Assembly: GCA_024695865.1 (NCBI GenBank)
Contig: JAILHI010000090.1
Location: 1-64,000, forward strand
Direction: 5' to 3'
DNA length: 64,000 nt
DNA from: Candidatus Gastranaerophilales bacterium
GTDB taxonomy: Bacteria > Cyanobacteriota > Vampirovibrionia > Gastranaerophilales > Gastranaerophilaceae
Shown here piece after piece: positions 43,978 to 53,756 of this stretch; position 1 is the stretch's first letter; each line of letters begins with the position of its first letter. The notes below the pieces were generated by a model, which ran no database searches, had not been told where the DNA came from, and saw only the letters and a program-made list of their open reading frames with translations. Both the position numbers and the translations under genes were made by a program.

Positions 43978-45912
43978 TTATTTTTTCTCGTCAAATCTCA
44001 TCTGTTTTGCAAAACTGTATAAATTGCATTCCATTCCGTTTTCGATAATGAGTTTTTCGGCAAAAATTACCAGTCTTTTAAATCTCGGTGATATATTTTG
44101 TCTGTTTTGCGAGAAAAAGATTGCTTCTATGTCTATTGCGAGTCTTTTTATGCCCAGATTTTTGTTGTATTCAACCCATTCTTCTATATCTTCTTCATTA
44201 TCATTGATATTCGGAATAATAATATATTTGTTTTCGATATGTTCTTTTGTCGTATCGTATTCAAGATATTTTTTAATATTATTGGTAACAAGTTTGAAAT
44301 CGAGATGTTTTAAATTTTTAAACACCAATTCATTAGCGGTATCCGTGGTAAATGCAACCTGAGCCTTACCGAGAGATAAGGCTTCGGCAAGTTTTTCCGA
44401 AAATCCCGTTCCGTTTGTTGCAATATGTATTTTATTAAAGTTTTCTTTGAGTGCAAAAGCGATAATGTCGTCAAATTCTTCCCACATAGTAGGTTCACCG
44501 CCGCCGAAGTGCATTTCACAGCCGTTTTTGAAATACGGTTTCAGTTTTTCCAACTGCGGCAGGATTTTATAACCTGTCATATACGGAGTTTTTTCGTCAA
44601 ACTTGTTGTAACAGAAAATACAATCCGCATTGCAGTCTTTTCTGTGAGAAATCAAAACAGTGCTTATGTAATCCTGATTATCATGCTCCTTTTTGCAGGC
44701 ACGAAAACAGGTTTTACAATCGTCCTGAATTATACCGTTCATTTTTAAATCTTCGATTTCGTGTTTATATTCAAAAATATAATCCGTATTAATCACACTG
44801 TTTTTGAAAATAGGGATAACAGGCGGTGCGTTGTCGGGAGAAAGGTACATGCAGTGTCTTATTCCCTCGGGCATGAAGCATATTGTGTGAAGAAAATCAT
44901 CACAACTGAAATATTCACGCTTAACGGGGTTTCCTGCAATAGTGACAAAAGTTCCGTTTTCGATATTGTTCAGCAAAGTATATGCGCTGCCCGACAACCG
45001 AACGTTAATACCCTCTGCCGTTCCTCTTTCCTGAATTGCTTTTATCATTTGGGGAATTATTTCCGGTATCTTTTGCGGATATTTTTGCATATACCCTGTT
45101 TCCATGGAAATTTCAAGATTTTTCAGCCCGATTTCTTTGCAATTATCAAACCATCTGTTAATTTCCTGCATATTGTCGTTTAAATTTGGAACAATCAGAT
45201 ATTTTACGCAGAAGAAACTGCCATCGGATGTTTTTTCGTTATATTTTTTGATGTTTTCTGAAACCTTTTTAAATTCGTCAACCCGTTTGATTTCTTTGTA
45301 GGTATCACTGCAGCCGCTGTCAATGGAAATCGATACGTTTGCCTTTCCTGCTTCAAGTATTTTTTCGATTGATTTTGAATATCTGATACCCGATGTTTCG
45401 ATGAAATATTGCTGCTGATTGTTTTCTTCAAAAAAATCAATCATTTTGTCAAAATCACGTGCTTCTGTCGGTTCACCGCCTGTAATAATAACCTTTTTAT
45501 CAAACCTTAAATAACCCGAAGTTTTTAAATCTTCAAGCAGCGGCATTATCGGATATTCCTGAAAGGAATTAAAAAACTGTTTGTTTGAAGATGTAAAACA
45601 GTATGAACAATTACTGTTGCACTTTGTAAAATGGGCAATAATGGATTCATTTATATAATCTTCTTCGTCCCAGTCTTTTTCAACAAGTTGAGGACAGTTT
45701 TTACAGCCCTCCGAATATTGTCCGTTTTTATGTTGTTCTCTTAACTGCCGTTTTTTTTCAATTATGGAAGCCCAGTCAATTTTTTCACCCTTAAAATCAG
45801 TTATGAGTGCTTCTTCATCAACCCCTCTGCCGACAAGATTTCCGCAGTGCCAGATTGAATTTGTGCCGAAATATATTCCGTGTGCTATGCAATCACAACT
45901 TTTATATATCAT
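43978..45912 (-). CDS. Twin radical SAM protein (two complete radical SAM units in one chain)
   Basis: 644 residues made of two similar halves. The first half has CX3CX2C at C98, C102, C105 and GGEPTE; the second has CX3CX2C at C427, C431, C434 and GGEPTM, 329 residues later. Each half is preceded by a cysteine-rich segment (CDCIAHGIYF...GCKNCPQ and CDDFLHTICF...CKTCFRACKKE), probably auxiliary cluster domains, followed by a DYI(N/S)... linker. Such doubled proteins are unusual. It overlaps the ABC ATPase gene by 4 bases and is the last gene of an operon with a degenerate histidine kinase and a REC-STAS regulator. The substrate is unknown; peptide maturation is one possibility. Confidence 0.85.
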   Translation of the reverse strand: MIYKSCDCIAHGIYFGTNSIWHCGNLVGRGVDEEALITDFKGEKIDWASIIEKKRQLREQHKNGQYSEGCKNCPQLVEKDWDEEDYINESIIAHFTKCNSNCSYCFTSSNKQFFNSFQEYPIMPLLEDLKTSGYLRFDKKVIITGGEPTEARDFDKMIDFFEENNQQQYFIETSGIRYSKSIEKILEAGKANVSISIDSGCSDTYKEIKRVDEFKKVSENIKKYNEKTSDGSFFCVKYLIVPNLNDNMQEINRWFDNCKEIGLKNLEISMETGYMQKYPQKIPEIIPQMIKAIQERGTAEGINVRLSGSAYTLLNNIENGTFVTIAGNPVKREYFSCDDFLHTICFMPEGIRHCMYLSPDNAPPVIPIFKNSVINTDYIFEYKHEIEDLKMNGIIQDDCKTCFRACKKEHDNQDYISTVLISHRKDCNADCIFCYNKFDEKTPYMTGYKILPQLEKLKPYFKNGCEMHFGGGEPTMWEEFDDIIAFALKENFNKIHIATNGTGFSEKLAEALSLGKAQVAFTTDTANELVFKNLKHLDFKLVTNNIKKYLEYDTTKEHIENKYIIIPNINDNEEDIEEWVEYNKNLGIKRLAIDIEAIFFSQNRQNISPRFKRLVIFAEKLIIENGMECNLYSFAKQMRFDEKK

Positions 45913-46982
45913 TTTTCCTCCTGATAAATTCTTTTTTCGGTATCGGCATCAAAGAATAAAATGTCATCTGTTTTGACGGATAAAGTTAATTCATCGGAAT
46001 AATCATTTTCAGCGGGCATTTCCGCAAGACATTCCGTACCGTTGCAATCGCAGTAAACAATTTTTTTACTGCCCAGCATTTCGGTAATTCTAATTTTTGC
46101 TTTGATTTTCAAATCGGCATCGGCTTCGTTGAGTTTTTCTGCTCTTATTCCCAGAATAACTTCACTTCTGTTTCCGATTTTTTGTTTTTGTTCTTCTGAA
46201 AGTTCAAAAACGGTATCATTTATATTGATTTTGCCGTCAGAAATTTTTACTCTGATAAAGTTCATCGGGGGTGAGCCCAAAAAACCGCCTACAAAAACAT
46301 TTGCAGGAGAATTGTAGATAACATCGGGAGTATCAACCTGCTGAATAATACCCTTATCAATTACGGCAATTCTGTCGCCTAATGTCAGCGCTTCCGTCTG
46401 GTCGTGCGTAACGTAAATAAATGTGGTTTTAAGTTGTTCATGCAACTTCTTCAATTCGGCTCTCGTTTTTGAACGAAGTTTTGCATCAAGATTGGATAAA
46501 GGTTCGTCCATTAAAAAGACTTTCGGTTCACGTACGATTGCCCTGCCGAGAGCGACTCTCTGTCTTTGTCCGCCCGATAACTGTTTGGGCTTTCTGTTAA
46601 GAAGTTCTTTTAAATCTAAAAACTCTGCCGCTTCGTTTACCTTTTTATCTATTTCGTTTTTTTTGTAACCTCTCATTTTAAGAGGAAAAGCGATGTTGTC
46701 ATATACGCTCATGTGCGGATAAAGTGCATAACTCTGAAAAACAAAAGATATATCCCTGTCTTTCGGGTGAACGTTATTTACCACCTTATCGCCGATATAA
46801 ATTTTACCCTCTGATATTTCTTCAAGACCCGCAATCATTCTCAAAACGGTAGATTTTCCGCAGCCCGAGGAGCCTACAAGCACCAAAAACTCTTTGTCTT
46901 TTATTTCAAGGGTAACGTCATTTATAACTTTTTTCTGATTGTCATAAATCTTTGAAACATGTTCTAATTTGACATTTGCCAT
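45909..46982 (-). CDS. ABC transporter ATP-binding protein, MalK/UgpC type
   Basis: 357 residues. Walker A GSSGCGKST (37-45), signature LSGGQRQRV (about 136), Walker B FLMDEPLSNLD (about 155) and a TOBE-type regulatory domain from about 240. It closely follows sugar-transport ATPases such as UgpC and MsmK. No permease or binding-protein gene is in the window, so it may energise several remote sugar importers, as MsmK does. It sits between the degenerate kinase (2-base gap) and the twin radical SAM gene (4-base overlap). Confidence 0.93.
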   Translation of the reverse strand: MANVKLEHVSKIYDNQKKVINDVTLEIKDKEFLVLVGSSGCGKSTVLRMIAGLEEISEGKIYIGDKVVNNVHPKDRDISFVFQSYALYPHMSVYDNIAFPLKMRGYKKNEIDKKVNEAAEFLDLKELLNRKPKQLSGGQRQRVALGRAIVREPKVFLMDEPLSNLDAKLRSKTRAELKKLHEQLKTTFIYVTHDQTEALTLGDRIAVIDKGIIQQVDTPDVIYNSPANVFVGGFLGSPPMNFIRVKISDGKININDTVFELSEEQKQKIGNRSEVILGIRAEKLNEADADLKIKAKIRITEMLGSKKIVYCDCNGTECLAEMPAENDYSDELTLSVKTDDILFFDADTEKRIYQEEK

Positions 46983-46984
46983 AA

Positions 46985-48076
46985 TTAATCCACTTTCGAG
47001 GTTTCAATTTTTTTATCTGTCGGAATTACTATTGAAAATCCCGAAACATCTGATTCGGCAGACATTTTTCCGTTTAATTGCGAGGTTAAATTACCTGCAA
47101 TATACAAATTCAGGCTCTTTATTAACATTATTCTGCTCTTTTGGTCGGGCTGATAGTAGGGATTGAACAAATAAGGCATTTCGCTCTGTTTTATCGGTAT
47201 GCTTGTATCTGCCACAGTTATTTTGAGCATATTTTTTCCCTGTTCGACATATTCTTTATCTGAAAGAATTATGTTTATAGCCCCAAATTCGCAGGTTAAC
47301 AAAGCGTTTTCAAGTAAATGTCTTATAATAATATTTAAAATATCCATATCGCCGTAGATAACTTTTTGCGTAAGAAAATCGGTGCTTATAATAAGTTGAA
47401 GTCCTTTTTCCGCTGCCTTCGGCTGAAAATCGGCATAAAGAGGATTTAATAAATTGTTGATATCGTAATTTTTGTAGGAAAAATCGAGCAGTTGAGCCTC
47501 GATTTTGGATAATTCCGTAACCTTATCAATAAGGCTGTATAATTCGGTTGAATTTTTATAGATAATTGAGAGGTATTTAAGTTGTTTTTCATCGGCTTCG
47601 CCGCCCATACCCTCTAAAATCGCCTGAGAATAGCCCATTATAGAGTGCATCGGTGATTTGAAAACATTTGACATTTGAGCAAGAAACAGGTTTTTGTTTC
47701 TTCCGAGATTATCCATATTCGTTCTGTATTCAATCAGTTTGTTCATCAGAACGTAGTCCTTCGTAACTTCTTCAAAGGTTATTATAAAGTAGTGTTCGTC
47801 CTGATTTTCCTTTGATGAAATTAAAACATACCGTTCTCCCTGAGAGGACATCTGAAAAGCCTTTCTGACCGAATTTCCGCTGCCCGTAATAATCGACGGT
47901 AAATCCGATTTAATAAGGTCTGTGATATTCCTTTCCGTCATATCTGTTCTGTCGAACAGCCTTTTTGCCGCCGTGTTTGAATATAAAATTTGTCCCTGTG
48001 CGTTAATGGTTACTATCGGAGTTTGTACATCGTTTGTATTCGGTTTGTAATCGGGAGTTTTCTTAAAAAAATTCAT
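46985..48076 (-). CDS. PAS-histidine-kinase-like protein that has lost its catalytic residues
   Basis: 363 residues. A PAS domain (about 18-105) leads to a HisKA-like segment FLAQMSNVFKSPMHSI, where the phospho-accepting His of SHELRTPL is Asn137. The ATPase domain keeps an N box (LLENAL), but its G1 box reads DTSIPI instead of DxGxGI and the G2 glycines are absent. I infer a pseudokinase that binds partners or a ligand rather than a phosphodonor. It is second in the operon, after an intact receiver-domain protein. No signal or membrane segment, so cytosolic. Confidence 0.8.
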   Translation of the reverse strand: MNFFKKTPDYKPNTNDVQTPIVTINAQGQILYSNTAAKRLFDRTDMTERNITDLIKSDLPSIITGSGNSVRKAFQMSSQGERYVLISSKENQDEHYFIITFEEVTKDYVLMNKLIEYRTNMDNLGRNKNLFLAQMSNVFKSPMHSIMGYSQAILEGMGGEADEKQLKYLSIIYKNSTELYSLIDKVTELSKIEAQLLDFSYKNYDINNLLNPLYADFQPKAAEKGLQLIISTDFLTQKVIYGDMDILNIIIRHLLENALLTCEFGAINIILSDKEYVEQGKNMLKITVADTSIPIKQSEMPYLFNPYYQPDQKSRIMLIKSLNLYIAGNLTSQLNGKMSAESDVSGFSIVIPTDKKIETSKVD

Positions 48077-48134
48077 ATTATGTCTCTTTTTTATTTTTCT
48101 TTATATTAGCATGTTGAAATTTGTTCGTCACAAA

Positions 48135-49040
48135 TTAATTTGTCATCTTTTTTAAATCGGCAATATATTCTTTTGCGCTTTCGATGGAATTTAATACGGG
48201 AATCATGCCTTCAAGATAGGCAAAAGCCATTGCTTCTTTTATTTTTTCGGACGGATTTATCAAAAGGAAAGAACCGCCTGAATTTTGGCAAAGTTTATAG
48301 ATTTCCGCCAGAATGTAGGTATTGTCATTGTCAAAAACGGCAACCTTTTCCATGTTGATTAAAACATTCGGGAATCCGTTTATTATTGCGGCATTGATAT
48401 CTTTTGTAAGGGCTTCGTATATCTTTTTATCGTTGAATTTTCGTATCGAATAATGGATTGTATCCGTGCCAATTTCTTTTTTGATAAAAAGTTCGTTATC
48501 CTTATGTTCGTTGCTTGTATTGATATATTTCAAAATGTCGGTATGCCAGTTTTCTGATTTTATAACATAGCCGTCAGCACCTATCTGATAACATTTTTCG
48601 ATTAATTCTTTATCTTCGGAGCCTGAAATTACAATAATTTTATAATCCTGTTTGCCCTGTTTTTTTAATTCAACGGCCTCGGTAATAAGACTTATACCGT
48701 CTTTGCAGTCGGGCAAAAACAAATCAATAAGCAAAAAGTCAAAATGATGTTTGATAATTTCTGCCTTTGCTTCTTCTTTTGAACGTGCAACAAAGGAACG
48801 GATACCGATTTTCTTCATAAGTTGGTTAAGCTGATAGAGAGAAAGTTCCAAATCATCAACAATCAAAGCGTTTTTATCCGCACCCGCAAAACTTATGTCA
48901 ACATCAAAAAAGTTCATCTTCTTTTCAATTTCAATTAAAGCCTTTGAAATATCGGCAGAAGTTGCCGTTTCGGGATTGATTTCGGCTTTTTTGTCAGCCA
49001 GTTCAAGTATTTTGCTTATTTGTTCGTTTGTTAATTCCAT
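48135..49040 (-). CDS. Receiver-domain regulator with C-terminal STAS-like domain
   Basis: 301 residues. After a 50-residue helical lead, an intact receiver domain spans about 57-175 (acid pair D62/D63, phospho-acceptor Asp106, S139, K161). The C-terminal part (about 190-295) matches the STAS/anti-anti-sigma fold pattern (INMEKVAVFDNDNTYILAEI, AYLEGMIPVLNSIESA), although the usual DS phospho-serine is replaced by DND. The joining of receiver and STAS suggests control of a switch protein or sigma factor. It heads the operon with the pseudokinase, ATPase and twin radical SAM. The start has an AAGGAAG ribosome site. Confidence 0.78.
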   Translation of the reverse strand: MELTNEQISKILELADKKAEINPETATSADISKALIEIEKKMNFFDVDISFAGADKNALIVDDLELSLYQLNQLMKKIGIRSFVARSKEEAKAEIIKHHFDFLLIDLFLPDCKDGISLITEAVELKKQGKQDYKIIVISGSEDKELIEKCYQIGADGYVIKSENWHTDILKYINTSNEHKDNELFIKKEIGTDTIHYSIRKFNDKKIYEALTKDINAAIINGFPNVLINMEKVAVFDNDNTYILAEIYKLCQNSGGSFLLINPSEKIKEAMAFAYLEGMIPVLNSIESAKEYIADLKKMTN

Positions 49041-49196
49041 AATAATCTTCCTTTGAATTAATTATATCAGCATTTACACTCATTGACAAATAACTTCTTG
49101 TCATAATTTGCCTATTATTAACAAATATGTAAATATCTTATTGTAATTTATTTATATGGTTGATAAAATCGTAGATATATAAGAAAGGACAACACA

Positions 49197-49664
49197 ATGA
49201 AAAGTTTAAAAAATTTGGCATTTTTACTTGTACTTATTTTGTTTGCAGGAATAAAACCCGCAGTTGCGGATACAATCGGTTATACCGATTATAAAAAAAT
49301 CGAAAGCAATTATGCTTACGCTCAGAAAACTTATAAAGAAATTGACGATAAAATTTTGGGATTACAGCAGTATTTAATTAATAAAGACAAAGAATACAAG
49401 GCTATCGAATCTCCCTTGAGCAAGAAAAATTTTGAAGAAAAAACGGAAAAAGAATATAAGGCAAAAGAAGATGCCGTTTTAAAACTCAAACTTGAAAAAG
49501 AAGAAGAAATCTTCAAAAATATTCAGGCAGCATCAAAGATTGTTGCAGCGCAGAAAAATGTTGACGTTGTTGTTGATTACAGAATTATTTTGACAGGCGG
49601 AATTGATTTAACAGACGATATTATCAATTACCTCAATAACAACAAGGTTTCAGGCAAGAAATAA
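49197..49664 (+). CDS. Skp/OmpH-family periplasmic chaperone
   Basis: 155 residues with a signal peptide (cleavage after AVA, about residue 24). IGYTDYKKI is the usual first strand of OmpH proteins; a long Lys/Glu-rich coiled coil (35-110) forms the chaperone tentacle and VDVVVDYRIILTGGIDLTDD ends the trimer core. It guards outer-membrane proteins in the periplasm, which fits a two-membrane host. An AAAGGA ribosome site precedes the ATG. It is divergent from the REC-STAS operon. Confidence 0.9.
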   Translation: MKSLKNLAFLLVLILFAGIKPAVADTIGYTDYKKIESNYAYAQKTYKEIDDKILGLQQYLINKDKEYKAIESPLSKKNFEEKTEKEYKAKEDAVLKLKLEKEEEIFKNIQAASKIVAAQKNVDVVVDYRIILTGGIDLTDDIINYLNNNKVSGKK

Positions 49665-49686
49665 AAAATAAATTTTTAACAAAAAA

Positions 49687-49713
49687 CGGGATTGCCCGAT
49701 ACGGCAATCCCTG
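49687..49713. terminator. Terminator-like hairpin between skp and ftsH
   Basis: GGGATTGCC (49688-49696) and GGCAATCCC (49703-49711) form a nine-pair stem with a six-base loop, followed by a T-rich stretch. The ATTGC/GCAAT sequence is the same as in the repeat family, so it may derive from it. Confidence 0.75.
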
Positions 49714-49746
49714 TTCTTTTATCTGTAATATCAAAACTCTTAAAGT

Positions 49747-51642
49747 TTACGACCACTCGTTGTTTTCTTCCTGCGGGTTATTGCGCATATTTCTTACTCT
49801 TTCGATAATTTCGGAAACTTCACGTTCTTCAAGAGTTTCATGTTCAAGTAATTCTGCCGTTACGGCTTTAATCAAATCGATATTTTCGCTGAGGGCTTTT
49901 TTGCCGTACTCGTAGCAATCGTTAATTATGGCTTTTATTTCATCGTCGATTTCTCTTGCGGTTTCTTCGGAATAATTTCTTGTCTGACCGAAATCACGTC
50001 CCATAAATACGTTTTCGCCCGATTTTCCGTAAGTAACGGTGCCCATTTTTGCAGACATACCGTAAACGGTAACCATTTTTCTTGCAATGTCCGTTGCCTG
50101 CTTGATATCTGCCGTTGCGCCGCTTGTAATCTGACCGTCAAAAATCAGTTCTTCGGCAATTCTGCCACCGAGTGCGGTAATAATTCTGTCACGCAAATCG
50201 CTGTATTTATAAAGTGATTTATCGTGTTCGGGAAGTGACCAAGTTACGCCGAGCGCATTGCCTCTCGGGATAATTGAAACCTTATGAAGCGGGTCTGAAT
50301 TTTCCGTAAAGTAGTGCAAAAGAGCGTGTCCGACTTCGTGATAAGCGGTAATTTCTTTTTCCTCATCGGTAATAATTCTTGATTTTTTCTCTGCGCCCGC
50401 AACGATTTTGTCTATTGCATCGTCGATGTTGTGCATTTCAACAAAGTTTTGATTTCCTCTTGCCGCAAGCAGAGCCGCTTCGTTCAAAAGGTTTTTCAAA
50501 TCGGCACCCGTAAAACCGGGGGTTCTTTTTGCGAGAACTTTTAAATCAACATCGGGTGCAAGCGGTTTATTTTTAGCGTGAACTTCAAGAATTTGTTCAC
50601 GACCGCCGATATCGGGGGCCTGAACGTAAATCTGTCTGTCAAATCTTCCCGGTCTTAAAAGAGCCGTATCAAGAATATCGGGGCGGTTTGTTGCCGCAAG
50701 GACGATAATATTTGTATTTTCATCAAAGCCGTCCATTTCAACAAGCAGTTGGTTAAGAGTTTGTTCACGTTCATCGTTTCCGCCGCCCATGCCTGCGCCT
50801 CTTTGTCTGCCGACGGCATCAATTTCATCGATAAAAATGATACAGGGCTGGTGTTTTTTAGCCTGTTCAAACAAGTCACGGACTCTTGAAGCGCCGACAC
50901 CGACGAACATTTCAACGAAGTCAGAACCAGAAATTGAGAAGAACGGAACGCCCGCTTCGCCCGCAACGGCTTTTGCCATAAGGGTTTTACCCGTTCCCGG
51001 ATAGCCGACGAGCAAGACACCCTTCGGGATTTTTGCGCCCAGTTTCATATATTTTTCGCCGTTTTTGAGAAAATCAACGATTTCTTCAAGTTCCTGTCTT
51101 TCTTCGTCAATACCCGCAACGTCTTTAAAGGTAACCTTTACCTTGTTGTCCATAAGCATTTTTGCTTTGCTCTTGCCGAAGCCCATTGCCTGAGAACCGC
51201 TTGACTGCAAGATTTTTCCCATAATCATCAAAACAATGATTACAATAAAAATCGGGGCAACGGTTTTTAAAATACCCATCATTGTGCCTGAATCGTCAAG
51301 GTTTTTAATTTTAATTTCAACCTGATTTTGCTGCAGCAAAGAATAAATAGAATTGTCGTTAAACGGTATTTCTACTCTGTATTGCAATCTTGACGGTGCC
51401 GATTGAAATTTTCCGAGCGGAAGATTGCCCGAGGCTTTAATTTCGTCATTAACGGGGTGTGCAATAAGTGTTGTTTTTTCAATCTCTACCGATTTAATTT
51501 CGGCTTTTTTAACCATCGAAATAAATTGGGTATAAGACAATTCCTTTGTCGTGGAAGGATTGTTGTTAAATAACATTGAAGCAAGTGATAATATTAATAA
51601 AATTGCAACTATTAAAACGCCTGCCGATTGATTTTTATTCAT
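49747..51642 (-). CDS. ftsH: ATP-dependent membrane zinc protease FtsH
   Basis: 631 residues. Two N-terminal membrane helices (about 6-26 and 122-143) enclose a periplasmic domain. The AAA module has [19 protein letters not shown] and the SRH arginine region, and the protease active site is HEVGH (H435, E436, H439). It degrades misfolded membrane and regulatory proteins. It lies 65 bases downstream of holB in the same direction. Confidence 0.97.
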   Translation of the reverse strand: MNKNQSAGVLIVAILLILSLASMLFNNNPSTTKELSYTQFISMVKKAEIKSVEIEKTTLIAHPVNDEIKASGNLPLGKFQSAPSRLQYRVEIPFNDNSIYSLLQQNQVEIKIKNLDDSGTMMGILKTVAPIFIVIIVLMIMGKILQSSGSQAMGFGKSKAKMLMDNKVKVTFKDVAGIDEERQELEEIVDFLKNGEKYMKLGAKIPKGVLLVGYPGTGKTLMAKAVAGEAGVPFFSISGSDFVEMFVGVGASRVRDLFEQAKKHQPCIIFIDEIDAVGRQRGAGMGGGNDEREQTLNQLLVEMDGFDENTNIIVLAATNRPDILDTALLRPGRFDRQIYVQAPDIGGREQILEVHAKNKPLAPDVDLKVLAKRTPGFTGADLKNLLNEAALLAARGNQNFVEMHNIDDAIDKIVAGAEKKSRIITDEEKEITAYHEVGHALLHYFTENSDPLHKVSIIPRGNALGVTWSLPEHDKSLYKYSDLRDRIITALGGRIAEELIFDGQITSGATADIKQATDIARKMVTVYGMSAKMGTVTYGKSGENVFMGRDFGQTRNYSEETAREIDDEIKAIINDCYEYGKKALSENIDLIKAVTAELLEHETLEEREVSEIIERVRNMRNNPQEENNEWS

Positions 51643-51707
51643 TGTAAACCTCTTTTGTTTTGATGTTGTAATTATAACATTAAAATATTTAAGTTAAACA
51701 CAAGAAT

Positions 51708-52658
51708 TTATTTAGTCAGAATATAGGCGATTTCATCTGCCGCAACGATGTCTTTAAAACTGTTCTTCAGCATCAAATTCGCTTTTTGAAGATTTTCGAT
51801 ATCACTTAATATTTTTTTCTTTAACAAAATATTGCCGGAATTTTGTTTCAATAGTTCTTTGAGGTAAGTTTGGATTGAAAAAATAATTTCCGACATACTT
51901 TTATTGTTTTCTTCGGAATATTTTAATAAAAAATCAGAAAGGGAAACAGCCATTTTGACATCAATCTTCGGGTAATTTTTAAGAATTTCGGTTAAAAAAT
52001 CATATTCAAAAACCTGTTTGGAATTACCCGGGATGTAGAAAACCTGTGAACGTGAAACGACAGTAGATATAATATTTGCGGCATTTTCCGACAGAAAAAT
52101 AAACGTTACGTTTTCAGGCGGTTCTTCTATTGATTTAAGCAAAGAGTTTGCTGCCAAATCGGTAAAACTTTTTTTTGTAAGCCCGAGAGGCACCCAGTTT
52201 TCCTTTTCGGCTTTCGGAAAATTCTGTTCGAGAAAAGCAAAATTTTTGTATTTTGCTTCCTCGTCTTTGGTAAACGGTCTTTCTTCCGCATCGCAAAAAA
52301 TGAAAAAGCGGTGATAGTCGGAAGATATAACGAGTTTATCCTTTATCATATTCATCTGGTTTATGGAAATAACCGTTTTGGTAGTATCATGTTCGCTTTT
52401 TGAATTGATTTTTGAAACCGTCATAACTTCGGGGTGTTCATTTGCCTTAATCCACCTGCAATTTTGGCAGTCACAGTTTTGGGTTTTATCCCCCGTGCAG
52501 TTTGCACCTCTTGCAAGCAGCATTGCAAAATTATACTGCGCAAAAACATCGGGGCCGTAAAAAATCAGCGAGTTAGGCACCTTATTGTCATTTTTTTCAA
52601 CCATTGCTTTAAAAAGTTTGGTTACGGAGGAATATTTTTCGTCAAAATTTTCAAACAT
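51708..52658 (-). CDS. holB: DNA polymerase III delta-prime subunit, degenerate clamp-loader
   Basis: 316 residues. The P-loop position reads FYGPDVFAQYNFAMLLA, without the GxGK of active AAA+ proteins, as is normal for delta-prime. Cysteines CTGDKTQNCDCQNC form the zinc module, and SLLKSIEEPPENVTFIFL and STVVSRSQVFYIPG are typical clamp-loader motifs. It helps load the sliding clamp. It overlaps holA by 8 bases. Confidence 0.85.
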   Translation of the reverse strand: MFENFDEKYSSVTKLFKAMVEKNDNKVPNSLIFYGPDVFAQYNFAMLLARGANCTGDKTQNCDCQNCRWIKANEHPEVMTVSKINSKSEHDTTKTVISINQMNMIKDKLVISSDYHRFFIFCDAEERPFTKDEEAKYKNFAFLEQNFPKAEKENWVPLGLTKKSFTDLAANSLLKSIEEPPENVTFIFLSENAANIISTVVSRSQVFYIPGNSKQVFEYDFLTEILKNYPKIDVKMAVSLSDFLLKYSEENNKSMSEIIFSIQTYLKELLKQNSGNILLKKKILSDIENLQKANLMLKNSFKDIVAADEIAYILTK

Positions 52659-53652
52659 TTTGCCCTCCCGTTAAAAGCACGCTTTCAAGCAGATAGTCGG
52701 GGTTTGTGGTTTGACCCGTTTTGATTTTTAATTCGGCTTCGGTTAAAGCATGTTTAAAATCCATTAATTCCCGAAGTGTTTTGTTTTTAAGTTTGTCTAT
52801 GAGAAGCACTATCGGATAATCGGATTTTGCCTTGATTTGCAGGTTGTTCATTATTTCCGCTGCAGACTTTTCTCTTTCATAGGTTTTTATGTAGATGTAT
52901 TTATGCAAATTTTTCTGAAACAGCGCAAGCATTTCAAGACAATGTTTTTTTTCAATCGTTGCCCAGAAATTTTTGATAACGGCATTTTTGTCACTACTTG
53001 TAATTAAGTCCGCAAGAGCAAAAATATCCTCCTGAAGTTTGCAGTTTTCACGGATATCTTTTTCGGTAATCGTCTTTTTGGGATAAATTATGATTTTAAT
53101 TTTTTCAAGTTCGGAATCAATAAGTCTGAGATTTACACCGCAATACTCTGTCAAAACTTTTACTGTTTTGGCATCGGCGGTTAACTCTTTTTCTTTTAAT
53201 AAGGAATTTATATATGCCGTAAAACCTTTTTCGTAGTCTTTGTATTCGGGAAAATCTTTTACATTTGAATGCTGAGAGAGAAGTTTATAAAGTTTTATTC
53301 TGTTATCGGTTTTTTTATCTTCGTTTCTGGGTTCGCTGCATACAAAAACGATGTTGTTACTGTCTGATATGTTTTTCATGGCGGCTTCAAGCGCTTTTAA
53401 CTGTTCGTCCGAAAACTCGATTCTTTTGTTTTTGAATTTCATAAAATAGTTTTCGCAATGAACAACGGTCAAAAGGTTTCCGAACATCAGCGGGGCAGAA
53501 GACAAAATATCGAGAAGTTCCGAAAATTCGGGCGAATAATAAATTCTGAAATTCATAGCCTTAAAAGCCTCGTCAAGAAGCTCTTTTTTTAATTTTTCAA
53601 TTTCCTTTGATATCAGAAATTCTTCTTTTCCGTAGAAAAAGTAAATAGCCAT
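52651..53652 (-). CDS. holA: DNA polymerase III delta subunit
   Basis: 333 residues. It begins MAIYFFYGKEEFLISKEIEK, the usual start of HolA, and follows with NIVFVCSEPRNEDKKTDNRIKLYKLL-type helices and CGVNLRLIDSELEKIKIIIYP (split here by a few residues), typical of the delta subunit that opens the beta clamp. It is divergent from trpS. Upstream holA and downstream holB overlap, so both clamp-loader subunits are made together. Confidence 0.85.
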   Translation of the reverse strand: MAIYFFYGKEEFLISKEIEKLKKELLDEAFKAMNFRIYYSPEFSELLDILSSAPLMFGNLLTVVHCENYFMKFKNKRIEFSDEQLKALEAAMKNISDSNNIVFVCSEPRNEDKKTDNRIKLYKLLSQHSNVKDFPEYKDYEKGFTAYINSLLKEKELTADAKTVKVLTEYCGVNLRLIDSELEKIKIIIYPKKTITEKDIRENCKLQEDIFALADLITSSDKNAVIKNFWATIEKKHCLEMLALFQKNLHKYIYIKTYEREKSAAEIMNNLQIKAKSDYPIVLLIDKLKNKTLRELMDFKHALTEAELKIKTGQTTNPDYLLESVLLTGGQNV

Positions 53653-53718
53653 TCATTTATCCTTTAAAAAAATTTTAACATAAAAACGGCATAAAATTTT
53701 TTTAGGATATATTTGTTG

Positions 53719-53724
53719 TATAAT
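53719..53724 (+). promoter_or_regulatory. TATAAT box of trpS
   Basis: TATAAT preceded by ATATTTGTTG, exactly as before the gene at 15947. No T-box leader is present (33 bases to the ATG). Confidence 0.55.
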
Positions 53725-53756
53725 TTGAACATTAAAACTTCTAAAAAGGGAATTTT

